A DNA stretch of 64,000 nucleotides from Rheinheimera aquimaris. GTDB taxonomy: Bacteria; Pseudomonadota; Gammaproteobacteria; Enterobacterales; Alteromonadaceae. Location: positions 744,001-808,000 of the forward strand of contig NZ_JAJAVQ010000001.1 in assembly GCF_020531985.1 (NCBI RefSeq). The letters are read 5' to 3'. The notes under the pieces were generated by a model. That model was not told where the DNA came from and did not search any database. It was given only the letters and a program-made list of their open reading frames with translations. Made by a program: the position numbers and the translations under genes. Within the stretch, counting starts at the first letter, position 1. Every line of letters starts with the position of its first letter. Below are positions 15,351 to 25,730 of the stretch, one piece after another.

Positions 15351-18300
15351 ATGGTTGTTGAGCAGCAGCTGGAGCGTGCGCGTCTTGAATTACTTGATAT
15401 GGGCCTCAGAGCCAACCCTCAACTGAATTACCGCAGCGGCAGCAGATCGCTGGATATTATTGATGAACAATCAGCAAAAATTTTTGAATTGCTAGTTGAA
15501 CAGGAAAACACACTCAGCTTTTTACCACTTCCTGAAGAGTATCAACGAAAAATTGCCGACAGCGAGGATGGGGGAACGTTTTTTCAGTCTGATGACGGCG
15601 CTGAATTACCGCCGCTTGACTTGTATTTGGAACAAAAGAAAGGCGCATCACGCTTTAGCGACAAATACCTGCAGACAGGTTTGATACCCGCCAAGCTGGA
15701 TAAAGCTCTGCTAAAACTGGAGACTGAAGCTCATACTATGCTGCAAGAGCAAGGTGTTGAGGTGTTGTATCTCGCACTTGGTTTTTTGCAGTGGAATGAA
15801 CCAACAAACTCATCTGTATCCAGGTACGCACCTTTGATTCTGGTGCCTGTTGAGCTTAACCGTTCTTCGGCTAGAGACAGCTTTAAGTTACGTTACACCG
15901 GCGAAGATCTGGGCTCAAATCTCACTTTAGCCGCAAAACTAAGAACAGAATTCAAGTTAATGCTTCCTGCCTATTCCGATGAAATGACAATCTCGGATTA
16001 CTATCAGGCGGTGTCAGATGCGATTACAGCGCAACCATCGTGGCGGGTGCATCAGGATAAAATTGGTTTAGGGCTATTCTCCTTCGGCAAGTTTCAGATG
16101 TATATGGACCTTGACCCGGCCGGCTGGCCTGAAGGAAAAAAACCTTCGCAGTTGCCTTTGATTGGCCGCTTGTTCCGTGATGGTTTTGACCAGACTGCAG
16201 ACATCAACCCTGCAGATCTGAATCATCCAGAAAAGCTCCATCTGGTAAAAGACGCCGACTCCAGCCAAATTGAAGCCATCTTAGCGATGAAGTCTGGCGC
16301 AGACTTGATTATTCAAGGCCCACCCGGCACGGGAAAATCGCAAACCATTACCAATATCATTGCTGAAGTAGTTGCGTCGGGTAAGAAAGTACTTTTTGTC
16401 GCGCAAAAAATGGCTGCGCTTGAGGTGGTAAAAAAACGCCTTGATGAAACTCACATGGGCTTTGCCGTACTCGAACTGCACAGTCATAAAAGTACCAAAA
16501 AAACTGTCTTGGGTTCTATCGCAGAATCAATTGAACAAGGACGGCCACAAACAAAAAATCGTGAGCAGGAGTTTTTGGATTTAGCTAAATCGAAAGCTTC
16601 GCTTGATGATTACGTGCATGCGATCCGGGCTCCAATTCTGCGCAGCGCAGTCAATTACATTGAAGCCTTAGGCTCCCTGCTGCAACTGAAGATAAAAGAT
16701 CCCGACAGCTCATTACCTGTCTTACCCTTTAGCTATTTCGAGCAATGGACCGCTGAACAATACAGCAATGCCAGAAAGCTTGTTGTGGAATTAGTGCAGC
16801 AGTTAGAGCGCGTCGGCATGCCTGCAGAACATCCTTTTGCTATGTCTGGCCGCACTGACTTTTCTCCTGCATTGCAGCAGGCGCTAACCTTAGCGCTGGC
16901 ACAAATAAGCCAGTTACTTAGCCAACTTGACGCCCAAACTGAAATAGCCAGTACTTTTCTGCAGCTTGAGAAACCACAAAGCCTGCAACAAGTAACACCA
17001 CTGATTTCAACTTCAACCTGGCTATCGGAAGTGCCGGATCTCAAAGGTGTCAAAGTAGATAACCTGCTATGGGGCTCTGAGCAAAAAAGGATCGATAACG
17101 GCTTAGCCTGTTTAGCTAATTTCTTAACACTCAAAGCCAACTGCGAACAACATTTCATCGCGCAAGCACTTGATGCTGACTTGTTGAGTATCAGGCAAGG
17201 GCTGATGGGAAAAACAGATAAATGGTGGCGTTTCCTGTCATCTGACTACCGACAAGCAAAAGCAAAGTTAGCCGGAGTTTGGCGTGGCACTTTGCCTGCA
17301 TCGTCCGCCGACTGGCTCACCTCGTTGGATACCGGACTAGCCTACCAAAGCACAAAAAAGGAACTCGCCAGCTATAACGCCCTGTTATCTGAAGTTTTTG
17401 GCCCTCAGTGGCAAGGCGAATATTCAGAGCACAGTGACTTAAATCAAATTCACAACTGGATCAGTACCTTTTATATCAAAGTTACCCGTCTTGAGTTGCC
17501 CCAGTCACTGGCAAATCTGATTGATACAGGCATTGATAAAAAGCAGCTACGCGACCAAGCAAACTCTCTGACAACACTCTGTGACGGCATTGCTGTACAG
17601 GTACAAACGCTAAAAGAGCTGATACAGGTAGATAACAGCAATCCAAACTACGACTTAGCGTCACTGCAATTTTCGCAACTCAATGTCTGGTTAGAAGGCT
17701 GGAAAAATTCAGCTCTACTTTACGATTTCGCGCGGTATAACCAGATCATTCAGGCATTGGAACCTTATAAAATCAAGGCTCTCACTGATCTCGCTTATTC
17801 ATGGAATGCCGCCTCGGAACAGCTAATGACAGCATTCGAACTTAGCTATTATCGCGGCTTGGTTGATCATGCTTACGACAGCTCGGAAGCCATACGCCGA
17901 TTTGACCGCAATAAACATGAGCAAAGCCTGCGCGATTTTAAACGCATAGATGGCGACAGTTTGTTTTTTGCGCAAGAGCTATTGGTAAACCGCCTGTACG
18001 ATCGCTTGCCCAAAAAGACAGCTAAAGGTGAAATGGAACTGGTGCTGCGCGAGCTTGGTAAGAAAAAACGCCATATTCCGATCAGAAAACTTCTGGCGGA
18101 AGCCGGTAACGTTATCCAGCAAGTAAAGCCGATTTTTATGATGAGCCCTATGTCTATAGCCACTTACCTGAAACAAGGAGCTTTAGATTTTGATTTGGTG
18201 ATCTTTGATGAAGCCAGCCAAATTCCGGCACCCGATGCTTTAGGCGCCATGCTACGCGGGCGGCAAGTGATTGTGGTCGGTGATAGTAAGCAGATGCCGC

Positions 18301-20108
18301 CAAGCAACTTGTTTGGTAAAGCAGTTGAACTGGAAGAAGAAGAGCTAGAAAACAGCGTCACTGCAGAAATGGAAAGTATTCTGGCGCTAATGGAAGCTCG
18401 CGGTGCAGCCAGTAAAATGCTGCGCTGGCACTACCGCTCTCGTCACGATTCGTTGATTGCCGTATCAAATGACCAGTTCTATAAAAATAAGCTGCTAGCC
18501 TTTCCAAGCCCGGGCTTTCACCCCGATGCAACAGGGCTGAAATTTCATTATTTACCGGATACCCACTACGACAAGGGCGGCTCCCGCACCAATGCGGGTG
18601 AAGTTGAAGCGGTAGTAGCAAAAGTGCTGAACCATGCGTTGACCAAACCGCATTTATCTCTAGGCGTGGTCGCGTTTAGTCTTTCACAGCGTGATGCCAT
18701 ATTGCTGGAACTGGAAAAAGAGCGACGTCTGCACCCTGAAACCGATGAGTTCTTTGCAAGGCATGCAGGTGGTGACGAGTTTTTTGTAAAAAACCTGGAA
18801 AACGTACAGGGCGACGAACGCGACGTTATTTTTATCAGCATTTGTTACGGCAAAACCAGTACTGGCCAGCTAAGCCAGAACTTTGGCCTGCTGAATAAGC
18901 CTGGCGGTGAACGGCGGTTAAACGTATTAATCTCACGTGCGCGGCTAGCGATGGAAGTGTTTGCCAATTTCAAAGGTGATGAACTGAAAGTAGCTGCCGA
19001 CAGCCCTTTTGGTGTTCGTTCACTGCAAATCTTTTTGCAATTTGCCGAATCAGGCCAGTTAAGCAAATCTCATGAAAAAGAGCAGGAGCAAAACTTTGCG
19101 TTTGGTGCTCTGCTGCATCAGGCATTCCAGCGCTTAGGTTATCAGGTAGCCACCCGAGTCGGCAGTCAGGGTTATTACATCGATTTAGCTATAAGGCATC
19201 CCGACAACCCTGATAAATTTGTGTTGGCACTGGAGTATGACGGCGCCGGCTATTACGAGGCTGCGTCGGCACGCGATCGTGAGCGGTTGCGGCAAAGTGT
19301 GCTGGAAGGACTAGGCTGGAGCTTTGAGCGCATTTGGTCCACCGATTGGTTCAGAGACCCCGAGGCTGAGTTGCATCGCCTAAAGGCACTGATAGACCAT
19401 GCTATAGCACAACATAACGAGCTGATGGTATCGATGGCTGCGCAGGCTAACAGTACCCAGCAAGTGAAATACAATACAGCCGCGCCAGAACTTGTTGCAG
19501 CACCTATTCTGCGGGTTGAAGAAGAACAGCCAGAATTTGAAGCCTGCACTACGCCGTATAAAAAAGCTGATGTGTCCAAGCTAAATATTCCATATGTGGA
19601 TGATTTCAGTGCCATCCCTTTAAGCACGTTGGTGTATGCCGTAGAGCGTATTGTTGAGACCGAATACCCGATATTCGCCAGCTTAGTTGCCACTCGCTTA
19701 GCAAACGCCGCAGGCTTAACACGTGTTGGCGCTAAAATTAAACGAACTGTAGATCAAGCCATAGCGAGCGCTGCCGCAAGAGGATTAATCCAGGTAGATG
19801 CAAACGAAGTGCTATGGCCGCAAGGCCGAAGCACAGTCAAGCTAAGAAACTGGAGCAGCGCAGACATTGCCACCCGTAAGCTGGAAAATGTGTGCGATGC
19901 CGAGCTGACCAATGCCTTATTGCTAACAGTGCAAGACGCCCACGCCATCAGTGTAACGGACGCTGCTTCAGCAGCTTTGGGCCTATTGGGCTTCCAGCGC
20001 GCAACAGCACAAGCCGTTGAGCGCATGAGCAGCCTGGCTCAGGCTCAGTGCGATAAAAGTGTATTGGTTTGTGAAAATGAGCGGTTGAAGATTGCAAGAG
20101 ACAGCTAA
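15351..20108 (+). CDS. DUF4011 - superfamily 1 helicase - Vsr/MTES_1575-like nuclease - DUF3320 protein, putative antiphage defence
   Basis: The 1585-residue protein has a DUF4011 N-terminal domain (~1-220: ELLDMGLRANPQLNYR, LYLALGFLQWNE, RYAPLILVPVELNR). A split SF1 helicase follows: Walker A GPPGTGKSQT at ~323, motif II FDEASQIPAPDALG at ~952, motif III VVGDSKQMPPS, motif V NVQGDERDVIFIS, and motif VI NVLISRAR at ~1191. Next is a Vsr/PD-(D/E)xK-like nuclease (~1270-1370: LALEYDGAGYYEA, ARDRERLRQSVLEGLGW), and a C-terminal DUF3320 region (~1440-1500). This resembles single-gene antiphage helicase-nucleases such as Hhe. GAGAGGGA precedes ATG 15351. No frameshift is seen. It stands between toxin-antitoxin remnants. 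Confidence 0.85.
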   Translation: MVVEQQLERARLELLDMGLRANPQLNYRSGSRSLDIIDEQSAKIFELLVEQENTLSFLPLPEEYQRKIADSEDGGTFFQSDDGAELPPLDLYLEQKKGASRFSDKYLQTGLIPAKLDKALLKLETEAHTMLQEQGVEVLYLALGFLQWNEPTNSSVSRYAPLILVPVELNRSSARDSFKLRYTGEDLGSNLTLAAKLRTEFKLMLPAYSDEMTISDYYQAVSDAITAQPSWRVHQDKIGLGLFSFGKFQMYMDLDPAGWPEGKKPSQLPLIGRLFRDGFDQTADINPADLNHPEKLHLVKDADSSQIEAILAMKSGADLIIQGPPGTGKSQTITNIIAEVVASGKKVLFVAQKMAALEVVKKRLDETHMGFAVLELHSHKSTKKTVLGSIAESIEQGRPQTKNREQEFLDLAKSKASLDDYVHAIRAPILRSAVNYIEALGSLLQLKIKDPDSSLPVLPFSYFEQWTAEQYSNARKLVVELVQQLERVGMPAEHPFAMSGRTDFSPALQQALTLALAQISQLLSQLDAQTEIASTFLQLEKPQSLQQVTPLISTSTWLSEVPDLKGVKVDNLLWGSEQKRIDNGLACLANFLTLKANCEQHFIAQALDADLLSIRQGLMGKTDKWWRFLSSDYRQAKAKLAGVWRGTLPASSADWLTSLDTGLAYQSTKKELASYNALLSEVFGPQWQGEYSEHSDLNQIHNWISTFYIKVTRLELPQSLANLIDTGIDKKQLRDQANSLTTLCDGIAVQVQTLKELIQVDNSNPNYDLASLQFSQLNVWLEGWKNSALLYDFARYNQIIQALEPYKIKALTDLAYSWNAASEQLMTAFELSYYRGLVDHAYDSSEAIRRFDRNKHEQSLRDFKRIDGDSLFFAQELLVNRLYDRLPKKTAKGEMELVLRELGKKKRHIPIRKLLAEAGNVIQQVKPIFMMSPMSIATYLKQGALDFDLVIFDEASQIPAPDALGAMLRGRQVIVVGDSKQMPPSNLFGKAVELEEEELENSVTAEMESILALMEARGAASKMLRWHYRSRHDSLIAVSNDQFYKNKLLAFPSPGFHPDATGLKFHYLPDTHYDKGGSRTNAGEVEAVVAKVLNHALTKPHLSLGVVAFSLSQRDAILLELEKERRLHPETDEFFARHAGGDEFFVKNLENVQGDERDVIFISICYGKTSTGQLSQNFGLLNKPGGERRLNVLISRARLAMEVFANFKGDELKVAADSPFGVRSLQIFLQFAESGQLSKSHEKEQEQNFAFGALLHQAFQRLGYQVATRVGSQGYYIDLAIRHPDNPDKFVLALEYDGAGYYEAASARDRERLRQSVLEGLGWSFERIWSTDWFRDPEAELHRLKALIDHAIAQHNELMVSMAAQANSTQQVKYNTAAPELVAAPILRVEEEQPEFEACTTPYKKADVSKLNIPYVDDFSAIPLSTLVYAVERIVETEYPIFASLVATRLANAAGLTRVGAKIKRTVDQAIASAAARGLIQVDANEVLWPQGRSTVKLRNWSSADIATRKLENVCDAELTNALLLTVQDAHAISVTDAASAALGLLGFQRATAQAVERMSSLAQAQCDKSVLVCENERLKIARDS

Positions 20109-20163
20109 AACCCAAGCGCCTGCATATTAACTATTAAAAGAAATTAGAGAATGGATAATCAGT

Positions 20164-20373
20164 ATGAACGAAGAAGCAAATCAATACCTACAACAATTAG
20201 TATCTTTAAATGAGAACATCTTGGAAGCGTTACTTGATATAAAGTCTGATCTAACAGAAATTAGAGAAGAGCTGAACTGGACTAAAGAACACTCACACAG
20301 CAAAATGCACTTAGATAAGTTAGAAGAAATTGATTCTAAGTTATTTGATATTTCGCTAAGTATGCCAGAGTGA
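20164..20373 (+). CDS. Small acidic coiled-coil protein behind the helicase
   Basis: I do not recognise this 69-residue ORF. It is Glu/Leu/Lys rich with heptad-like spacing (YLQQLVSLNENILEALLDIK) and is more AT-rich than its neighbours, as the end of a transferred unit often is. ATG 20164 lies 55 bases after the helicase stop on the same strand, with an AGAGAATGG purine run upstream. It could be co-transcribed with the helicase as a partner or be a minor passenger. No TA toxin or antitoxin signature is visible. Confidence 0.5.
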   Translation: MNEEANQYLQQLVSLNENILEALLDIKSDLTEIREELNWTKEHSHSKMHLDKLEEIDSKLFDISLSMPE

Positions 20374-20453
20374 TTTATATGACAAGATTAACCAGCGTTG
20401 CGAGTTCACGCTGCATAAGGTGAGATATCTTTACTGATTTGCTCGCCATTTAG

Positions 20454-20545
20454 TTACTCGGCCAGTTTAAGGTCGTATATCGCCTGCAGATTAAGCCAGC
20501 TTTGGGCATCGCCGCCAAAATAGCGAGCCAAGTGATCGATAGGGT
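20454..20545 (-). pseudogene. HigA-type antitoxin, C-terminal fragment
   Basis: The minus-strand frame ends HLARYFGGDAQSWLNLQAIY-DLKLAE and a stop at 20454-20456. This is the conserved tail of the HigA/VapI XRE-family antitoxins (pattern RLxRYFGxxxxxWLNLQxxYDL). No helix-turn-helix, start codon or higB toxin is present. It is a small relic. Confidence 0.65.
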
Positions 20546-20589
20546 CAGGTTCATTGATATTTCTAACATCCTATCCTTAGAACTGCACA

Positions 20590-20616
20590 ATAAAAACCCG
20601 ACACACCGGTCGGGTT
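20590..20616 (-). terminator. Terminator after the frameshifted antitoxin gene
   Basis: Stem AACCCGAC (20595-20602) pairs with GTCGGGTT (20609-20616) around a 6-base loop. On the minus strand a T run follows, 28 bases after the antitoxin stop. Confidence 0.75.
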
Positions 20617-20643
20617 GTCTGTTACTGAATAGCCGCCGAACGC

Positions 20644-20867
20644 TTAATCAGCCAACTCCAGCTTTTCTAACTCATCTAGCAGCGCCAGCCCCTGAGTTGC
20701 GTTAGCTCGCGCTGCACGTATTTCAAATCTGACTTGGGCGTCATATTCAGTCAGTGCAATAGTAGATAGCTCTTCTATAAGCTTGTTCACACTGATATTG
20801 CGGCGTTGGGCCAATGCCTTAGTCTGCTGGCTTTATCATCCGGCATTCTGATAGTTAGCTTTTTCAT
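20644..20867 (-). pseudogene. HicB/Arc-like antitoxin, frameshifted
   Basis: From ATG 20867 the frame reads MKKLTIRMPDDKASRL, then goes out of frame near 20818-20824 and hits a stop. In the other frame the rest is intact: QRRNISVNKLIEELSTIALT, then AQVRFEIRAARANATQGLAL and a stop at 20644-20646. Joined, they give a ~75-residue protein of the ribbon-helix-helix type annotated as a HicB-family antitoxin. One deleted base explains the break. A terminator follows; no toxin gene is seen next to it. Confidence 0.7.
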
Positions 20868-20972
20868 AACAGGCTCTTCACGGGCAACCACTTTAGCCAA
20901 TGTATGCTTATTTGAAACGTCAGAACAGCTTAGCCTTAAAGAATACACACCGCAATTGCCAATTTAAGCGAT

Positions 20973-21003
20973 AAAAAACCCCAGCACGCTGGCCGGGGTT
21001 TTC
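20973..21003 (-). terminator. Terminator of the gcvTHP operon
   Basis: A GC-rich hairpin (AACCCC ... GGGGTT with further pairing inside) on the minus strand runs into six T, 27 bases after the gcvP stop. Confidence 0.8.
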
Positions 21004-21029
21004 GTGGTTACTGCATAAACGCTAAACGC

Positions 21030-23921
21030 CTAGCGATACGCTTCCGGGCTTGGGCATGAGCAGATCAGGTTGCGGTCGCCATATACGTCATCTATACGGG
21101 TTACCGTTGGCCAGAACTTGTTTTCTGCAACAAAGCTTGCCGGGAATGCAGCGTACTGACGCTCGTAAGCACGGTCCCACGCCGGATCGAAGATATCTTC
21201 CATTGTGTGTGGTGCGTACGCCAGCGGGTTGTTATCAACAGTCCACTCACCTGCTTCAACTTTGGCAATTTCAGCGCGGATGGTGGTCATGGCTTCGATA
21301 AACTTATCCAGCTCGGCTTTGCTTTCAGATTCGGTCGGTTCAATCATCAGCGTACCGGCAACCGGGAAGCTCATCGTTGGTGAGTGATAGCCAAAGTCCA
21401 TTAAACGCTTGGCGATATCCATTTCGGTAATGCCGCTGGCTTCTTTTAACGGACGAATGTCGATAATACATTCGTGCGCTACACGGCCGTTGGTGCCGCG
21501 GTAGAGTACCGGGAACAGCGGGTCGAGTTTTTTTGCCATGTAGTTAGCGTTCAGAATGGCGTATTCAGTAGCTTGTTTTAAGCCCTCACCGCCCATCATG
21601 GCAATGTACATCCAGCTGATTGGCAAAATGCCAGCACTGCCAAACGGTGCTGCAGATACGGCGCCGTTATCGCTGCCGGTACCGTCGATACTGACCACAG
21701 TGTGGTTAGGCAGGAATGGAGCTAAATGGCTTTTCACACCAATTGGGCCCATGCCCGGGCCGCCACCGCCGTGTGGAATACAGAAGGTTTTGTGCAGGTT
21801 TAAGTGCGATACGTCAGAGCCGATAAAGCCAGGAGCAGTTAAGCCTACCTGAGCATTCATATTGGCGCCGTCCATATACACCTGGCCGCCGTAGCTGTGA
21901 ATAATGTCGCACAGCTCACGGATGCTTTCTTCAAACACACCGTGGGTAGATGGGTAAGTTACCATGATGGCCGCTAAACGATCGCCCACTTCGGCTGCTT
22001 TGGCTTTTAAATCGTTCATGTCGATATTGCCGCGCTTGTCACACTCTACCAGTACTACGTCGTAGCTGGTCATGGCAGCTGTAGCCGGGTTAGTACCGTG
22101 CGCCGATACCGGAATTAAACAGATGTTACGGTGGCCTTCGCCACGGCTTTCATGGTACTTACGAATAGCCACCATACCGGCATACTCACCCTGCGCACCG
22201 GAGTTAGGCTGCATAGAGATATTGTCGTAACCGGTGATATTCACCAGCCAGTTGCCAAGCTCGGTGATCATCTCGTAGTAACCTTCAGCCTGATCGCGAG
22301 GTACGAACGGGTGCAGCGAACCAAACTCTGGCCAGGTTACCGGGATCATCTCGGCGGTGGCGTTTAGCTTCATGGTGCATGAACCTAACGAAATCATCGA
22401 GTGGTTCAGTGACAAGTCTTTGTTTTCCAGCTTTTTGATATAACGCAGCATCTCAGTCTCACTGTGGTACTGGTTAAATACCGGGTGGCCCAGTACGCTG
22501 TCGTTACGCACTAAATCAGCGGGAATCGACTTGCTGCCTTCTGCAACAATGTTGTTGTCCAGCTGCTCAACGCTTAAGCCGTGGTTTGCACCCAGTACGA
22601 TATCAAACAGCTCGGCAATATCGCTGCTACTGGTGGCTTCGTTAAAGCTTACCGCTAAGCTGTCGGCTACGTCGGTACGCAGGTTTACACCTGCTGCTAA
22701 CGCGCGGCTGATAACGGCGGCACGGTCAGCGACTTTAAAGGTAATGGTATCGAACCAATGTGCATTAACAATGCTTACGCCTTTGGCTGTTAAACCGGCA
22801 GCAAAAATATCGGTACTGCGGTGAATACGCTGGGCAATGTTCTTCAGCCCCTGTGGGCCGTGATATACCGCATAGAATGAGGCCATATTGGCCAGCAGCA
22901 CCTGCGCAGTACAAATGTTAGAGTTGGCTTTTTCGCGGCGGATATGCTGCTCACGGGTTTGCATTGCCATACGCAGTGCCTGATTGCCGCGCCGGTCCTT
23001 CGATACGCCGATAATACGGCCTGGCATAGAACGTTTGTAGGCGTCACGGGTAGCAAAAAATGCTGCGTGCGGGCCACCGTATGCCATCGGCACACCAAAA
23101 CGCTGGGCAGAACCTAACACCACATCAGCACCTAACTGGCCTGGTGCTTTTAATAGCATCAGTGCCATAGGGTCTGTTGCCACTGCAACAATCGCCTTTT
23201 TCGCTTGTAACTGGGCAATCAGCTCGCTGTCATTACGTACGTCGCCGTTGGTCGCCGGATACTGGATAAGTGCGCCAAACACATCCTGGTCTACAGCATC
23301 AGCAGCCTTACCTACCACTACGTCAAAACCAAACATTTCAGCACGGGTTTTCACCACGTCGATCGTTTGCGGGTGCACGTCGTCGCTAATAAAGTACAGG
23401 TTAGACTTGCTCTTGGTAACACGCTTAGCCAGTGCCATTGCTTCAGCAGCGGCGGTTGCTTCATCCAGTAAAGAGGCACTTGCCAGTTCCATACCGGTTA
23501 AATCCAGTGTCAGTTGCTGGAAATTCAGCAGTGATTCCAGACGGCCCTGAGCAATTTCCGGCTGGTAAGGCGTATAAGCCGTATACCAGCCCGGGTTTTC
23601 CAGCACATTACGCAGGATCACATTCGGCGTTAACGTTGGGTGATAACCCATACCAATGTAAGACTTGAACATTTTGTTCTTGCTGGCAGCTTGTTTTAAC
23701 TTGGCCAGCGCATCAGCTTCTGTCATTGCCGGGCCGGTTGCCAGCGGCGTTTTCAGGCGGATGTCAGCAGGTACCGTTTGAGCGATCAGCGCTTCAACGC
23801 TGTCTACACCCAGCTCGCTTAACATTGCAGCGGTTTCTGCTGCGTCCGGGCCAATATGGCGCTGAATAAATTCGTCATGATTCGCAAGTTGCGACAGGGT
23901 TTTCACAGCGGTGTTGGTCAT
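21030..23921 (-). CDS. gcvP: Glycine dehydrogenase (decarboxylating), P protein
   Basis: The P protein decarboxylates glycine with PLP and loads the aminomethyl group on the lipoyl arm of GcvH. At 963 residues it is the long single-chain form of Gammaproteobacteria. The N terminus has [11 protein letters not shown]. The C-terminal half has [12 protein letters not shown], then [12 protein letters not shown], and the PLP lysine in [17 protein letters not shown]. It is the last gene of gcvT-gcvH-gcvP, about 100 bases behind gcvH, and ends in a terminator. Confidence 0.97.
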   Translation of the reverse strand: MTNTAVKTLSQLANHDEFIQRHIGPDAAETAAMLSELGVDSVEALIAQTVPADIRLKTPLATGPAMTEADALAKLKQAASKNKMFKSYIGMGYHPTLTPNVILRNVLENPGWYTAYTPYQPEIAQGRLESLLNFQQLTLDLTGMELASASLLDEATAAAEAMALAKRVTKSKSNLYFISDDVHPQTIDVVKTRAEMFGFDVVVGKAADAVDQDVFGALIQYPATNGDVRNDSELIAQLQAKKAIVAVATDPMALMLLKAPGQLGADVVLGSAQRFGVPMAYGGPHAAFFATRDAYKRSMPGRIIGVSKDRRGNQALRMAMQTREQHIRREKANSNICTAQVLLANMASFYAVYHGPQGLKNIAQRIHRSTDIFAAGLTAKGVSIVNAHWFDTITFKVADRAAVISRALAAGVNLRTDVADSLAVSFNEATSSSDIAELFDIVLGANHGLSVEQLDNNIVAEGSKSIPADLVRNDSVLGHPVFNQYHSETEMLRYIKKLENKDLSLNHSMISLGSCTMKLNATAEMIPVTWPEFGSLHPFVPRDQAEGYYEMITELGNWLVNITGYDNISMQPNSGAQGEYAGMVAIRKYHESRGEGHRNICLIPVSAHGTNPATAAMTSYDVVLVECDKRGNIDMNDLKAKAAEVGDRLAAIMVTYPSTHGVFEESIRELCDIIHSYGGQVYMDGANMNAQVGLTAPGFIGSDVSHLNLHKTFCIPHGGGGPGMGPIGVKSHLAPFLPNHTVVSIDGTGSDNGAVSAAPFGSAGILPISWMYIAMMGGEGLKQATEYAILNANYMAKKLDPLFPVLYRGTNGRVAHECIIDIRPLKEASGITEMDIAKRLMDFGYHSPTMSFPVAGTLMIEPTESESKAELDKFIEAMTTIRAEIAKVEAGEWTVDNNPLAYAPHTMEDIFDPAWDRAYERQYAAFPASFVAENKFWPTVTRIDDVYGDRNLICSCPSPEAYR

Positions 23922-24019
23922 GCCTGGAATGTCCTGATAATGGTTTTGGTTGTTACTAAAGTTAAGCCCCGTGGCTTTTATGGTTCGGCACGGGGCTTAA
24001 ATAGGGTTTGGCGCTTTAT

Positions 24020-24406
24020 TTACTCGTCGATAGAGTTTTTATAGCCTTCTGCATCTAACAACGCTGACAGCTCAGCGTCATCAGACACTTTAATTTTAAA
24101 CATCCAGCCATCTTCGTACGGGCTGCTGTTTACCAGCTCTGGTGAATCAGCCAGTGCGTCATTAACTTCTACAATTTCACCAGACAGTGGTGCATAAATG
24201 TCAGAAGCGGCTTTAACCGACTCGGCTACTGCGCAGTCGTCGCCCTGGGCAACACTGTCACCGACTTCCGGCAGCTCAACAAACACCATATCGCCTAACA
24301 GGCCTTGTGCATGTTCAGTAATACCTACAGTGTAAATACCGTTGCCATCGTCACGTGCCCACTCGTGGCTGCTGGCATACTTTAAACCTTTAGGAATTGA
24401 GCTCAT
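24020..24406 (-). CDS. gcvH: Glycine cleavage system H protein
   Basis: The 128-residue lipoyl carrier protein shuttles the aminomethyl group between the P and T proteins. The lipoylated lysine is Lys65 in [11 protein letters not shown], the same number as in E. coli. The fold markers HEWARDD and [14 protein letters not shown] are present, and the length is normal. It lies between gcvT (57 bases) and gcvP on one operon. Glycine induction is typical, but I see no glycine riboswitch. Confidence 0.97.
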   Translation of the reverse strand: MSSIPKGLKYASSHEWARDDGNGIYTVGITEHAQGLLGDMVFVELPEVGDSVAQGDDCAVAESVKAASDIYAPLSGEIVEVNDALADSPELVNSSPYEDGWMFKIKVSDDAELSALLDAEGYKNSIDE

Positions 24407-24463
24407 TGTTTAATCCTTAGCTGGTACGTTTAATTAATCTAGTTAGTTCTTAACAGTGACAGT

Positions 24464-25543
24464 TTAGATGACTTTTTTACCCATGCGCACAAACGCAGGT
24501 TTAACCACTTTCACCGGCACCATCTTACCGCGAATATCAACTTCTGCCGTGTCACCCACCGTAGCCGGTACACGGGCCATCGCAATACTAAAGCCCAGCG
24601 TTGGCGAAAAAGTACCAGAGGTAATTTCACCTTCGCCGCCTTCGACAACCACACGTTGGCCGTGGCGCAGCACGCCTTTGGCTTCCATTACCAGGCCAAC
24701 CAGCTTCTGGGTGCCTTCAGCTTTATGCTGCTCAAGTGCCTTACGGCCAATAAAATTACGTTCTTCCGGTGCCCAGGCAATAGTCCAGCCCATATTCGCC
24801 GCCAGTGGCGATACGGTTTCATCCATATCCTGGCCATATAAATTCATCCCGGCTTCCAGGCGCAGCGTATCACGTGCGCCCAAACCAGCAGGGGCTACAC
24901 CGGCATCCAGCAGTTTTTGCCAGAAATCGGCAGCTTGCTCATTTGGCAGCGCAATTTCATAGCCATCTTCACCGGTATAACCTGTGGTAGCGATAAACAG
25001 ATCACCGGCCTGAGCACCAAAAAATGGCTTCATGCCCGCTACTGCAGCTTGCTGCTCAGCCGTTAATAAGGTAGCGACTTTGGCTTTTGCATTAGGGCCC
25101 TGCACGGCAATCATGGCAAATTCAGGCCGCTCAGTCACAGTAATGTCGAATGCTTTTGCCTGCGCAGTAATGTGCGCTAAGTCTTTTTCGCGGGTGGCGG
25201 AGTTAACCACCAGACGGAAGAAATCTTCCTGCAGGAAATACACAATTAAGTCATCAATTACGCCACCGGCTTCGTTTAGCATGCCGCTGTAAAGCGCTTT
25301 GCCCGGCGTGGTGAGTTTTGCCACGTCGTTAGCCAGTAAATAGCGTAAGAATTCGCGGGTACGGCTACCGTGTAAATCAACAATTGTCATGTGAGAAACA
25401 TCAAACATGCCGGCGTCGCGACGCACAGCGTGATGTTCTTCAATTTGAGAGCCGTAATTGATAGGCATATCCCAACCGAAGAAGTCGACCATTTTGGCAC
25501 CGGCTTCGAGGTGTTTGCCATGTAACGCAGTTTGATTAGCCAT
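24464..25543 (-). CDS. gcvT: Glycine cleavage system aminomethyltransferase, T protein
   Basis: The 359-residue protein transfers the methylene group from aminomethyl-GcvH to tetrahydrofolate and frees ammonia. Family marks are [49 protein letters not shown] (folate-binding region) and [20 protein letters not shown]. It is the first gene of the gcv operon. An AGGACA-type site precedes ATG 25543. A TATAAT-like -10 (minus strand, 25646-25651) lies about 100 bases upstream. Confidence 0.97.
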   Translation of the reverse strand: MANQTALHGKHLEAGAKMVDFFGWDMPINYGSQIEEHHAVRRDAGMFDVSHMTIVDLHGSRTREFLRYLLANDVAKLTTPGKALYSGMLNEAGGVIDDLIVYFLQEDFFRLVVNSATREKDLAHITAQAKAFDITVTERPEFAMIAVQGPNAKAKVATLLTAEQQAAVAGMKPFFGAQAGDLFIATTGYTGEDGYEIALPNEQAADFWQKLLDAGVAPAGLGARDTLRLEAGMNLYGQDMDETVSPLAANMGWTIAWAPEERNFIGRKALEQHKAEGTQKLVGLVMEAKGVLRHGQRVVVEGGEGEITSGTFSPTLGFSIAMARVPATVGDTAEVDIRGKMVPVKVVKPAFVRMGKKVI

Positions 25544-25730
25544 TGTTATGTCCTGCTTATAGTAAGGCCCGCTTACGTTTTATTAAACGCGACTGCCGGA
25601 CAATAGTAATATCCATACAGTTAAAGCGGATAAAAAGGCGACCGGATTATAACGCAAGCATGTGACGGCAAACAGCCCCTGATTAATTAGTTTTTGTAAT
25701 GCGACAGTTGCTATTACTAAAAAAACTAAC

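Noticed and set aside
25544..25730. Glycine riboswitch upstream of gcvT
   Set aside because: The 187-bp leader has no tandem aptamer, no GGAGAG-like core and no paired P1 stem that I can find.
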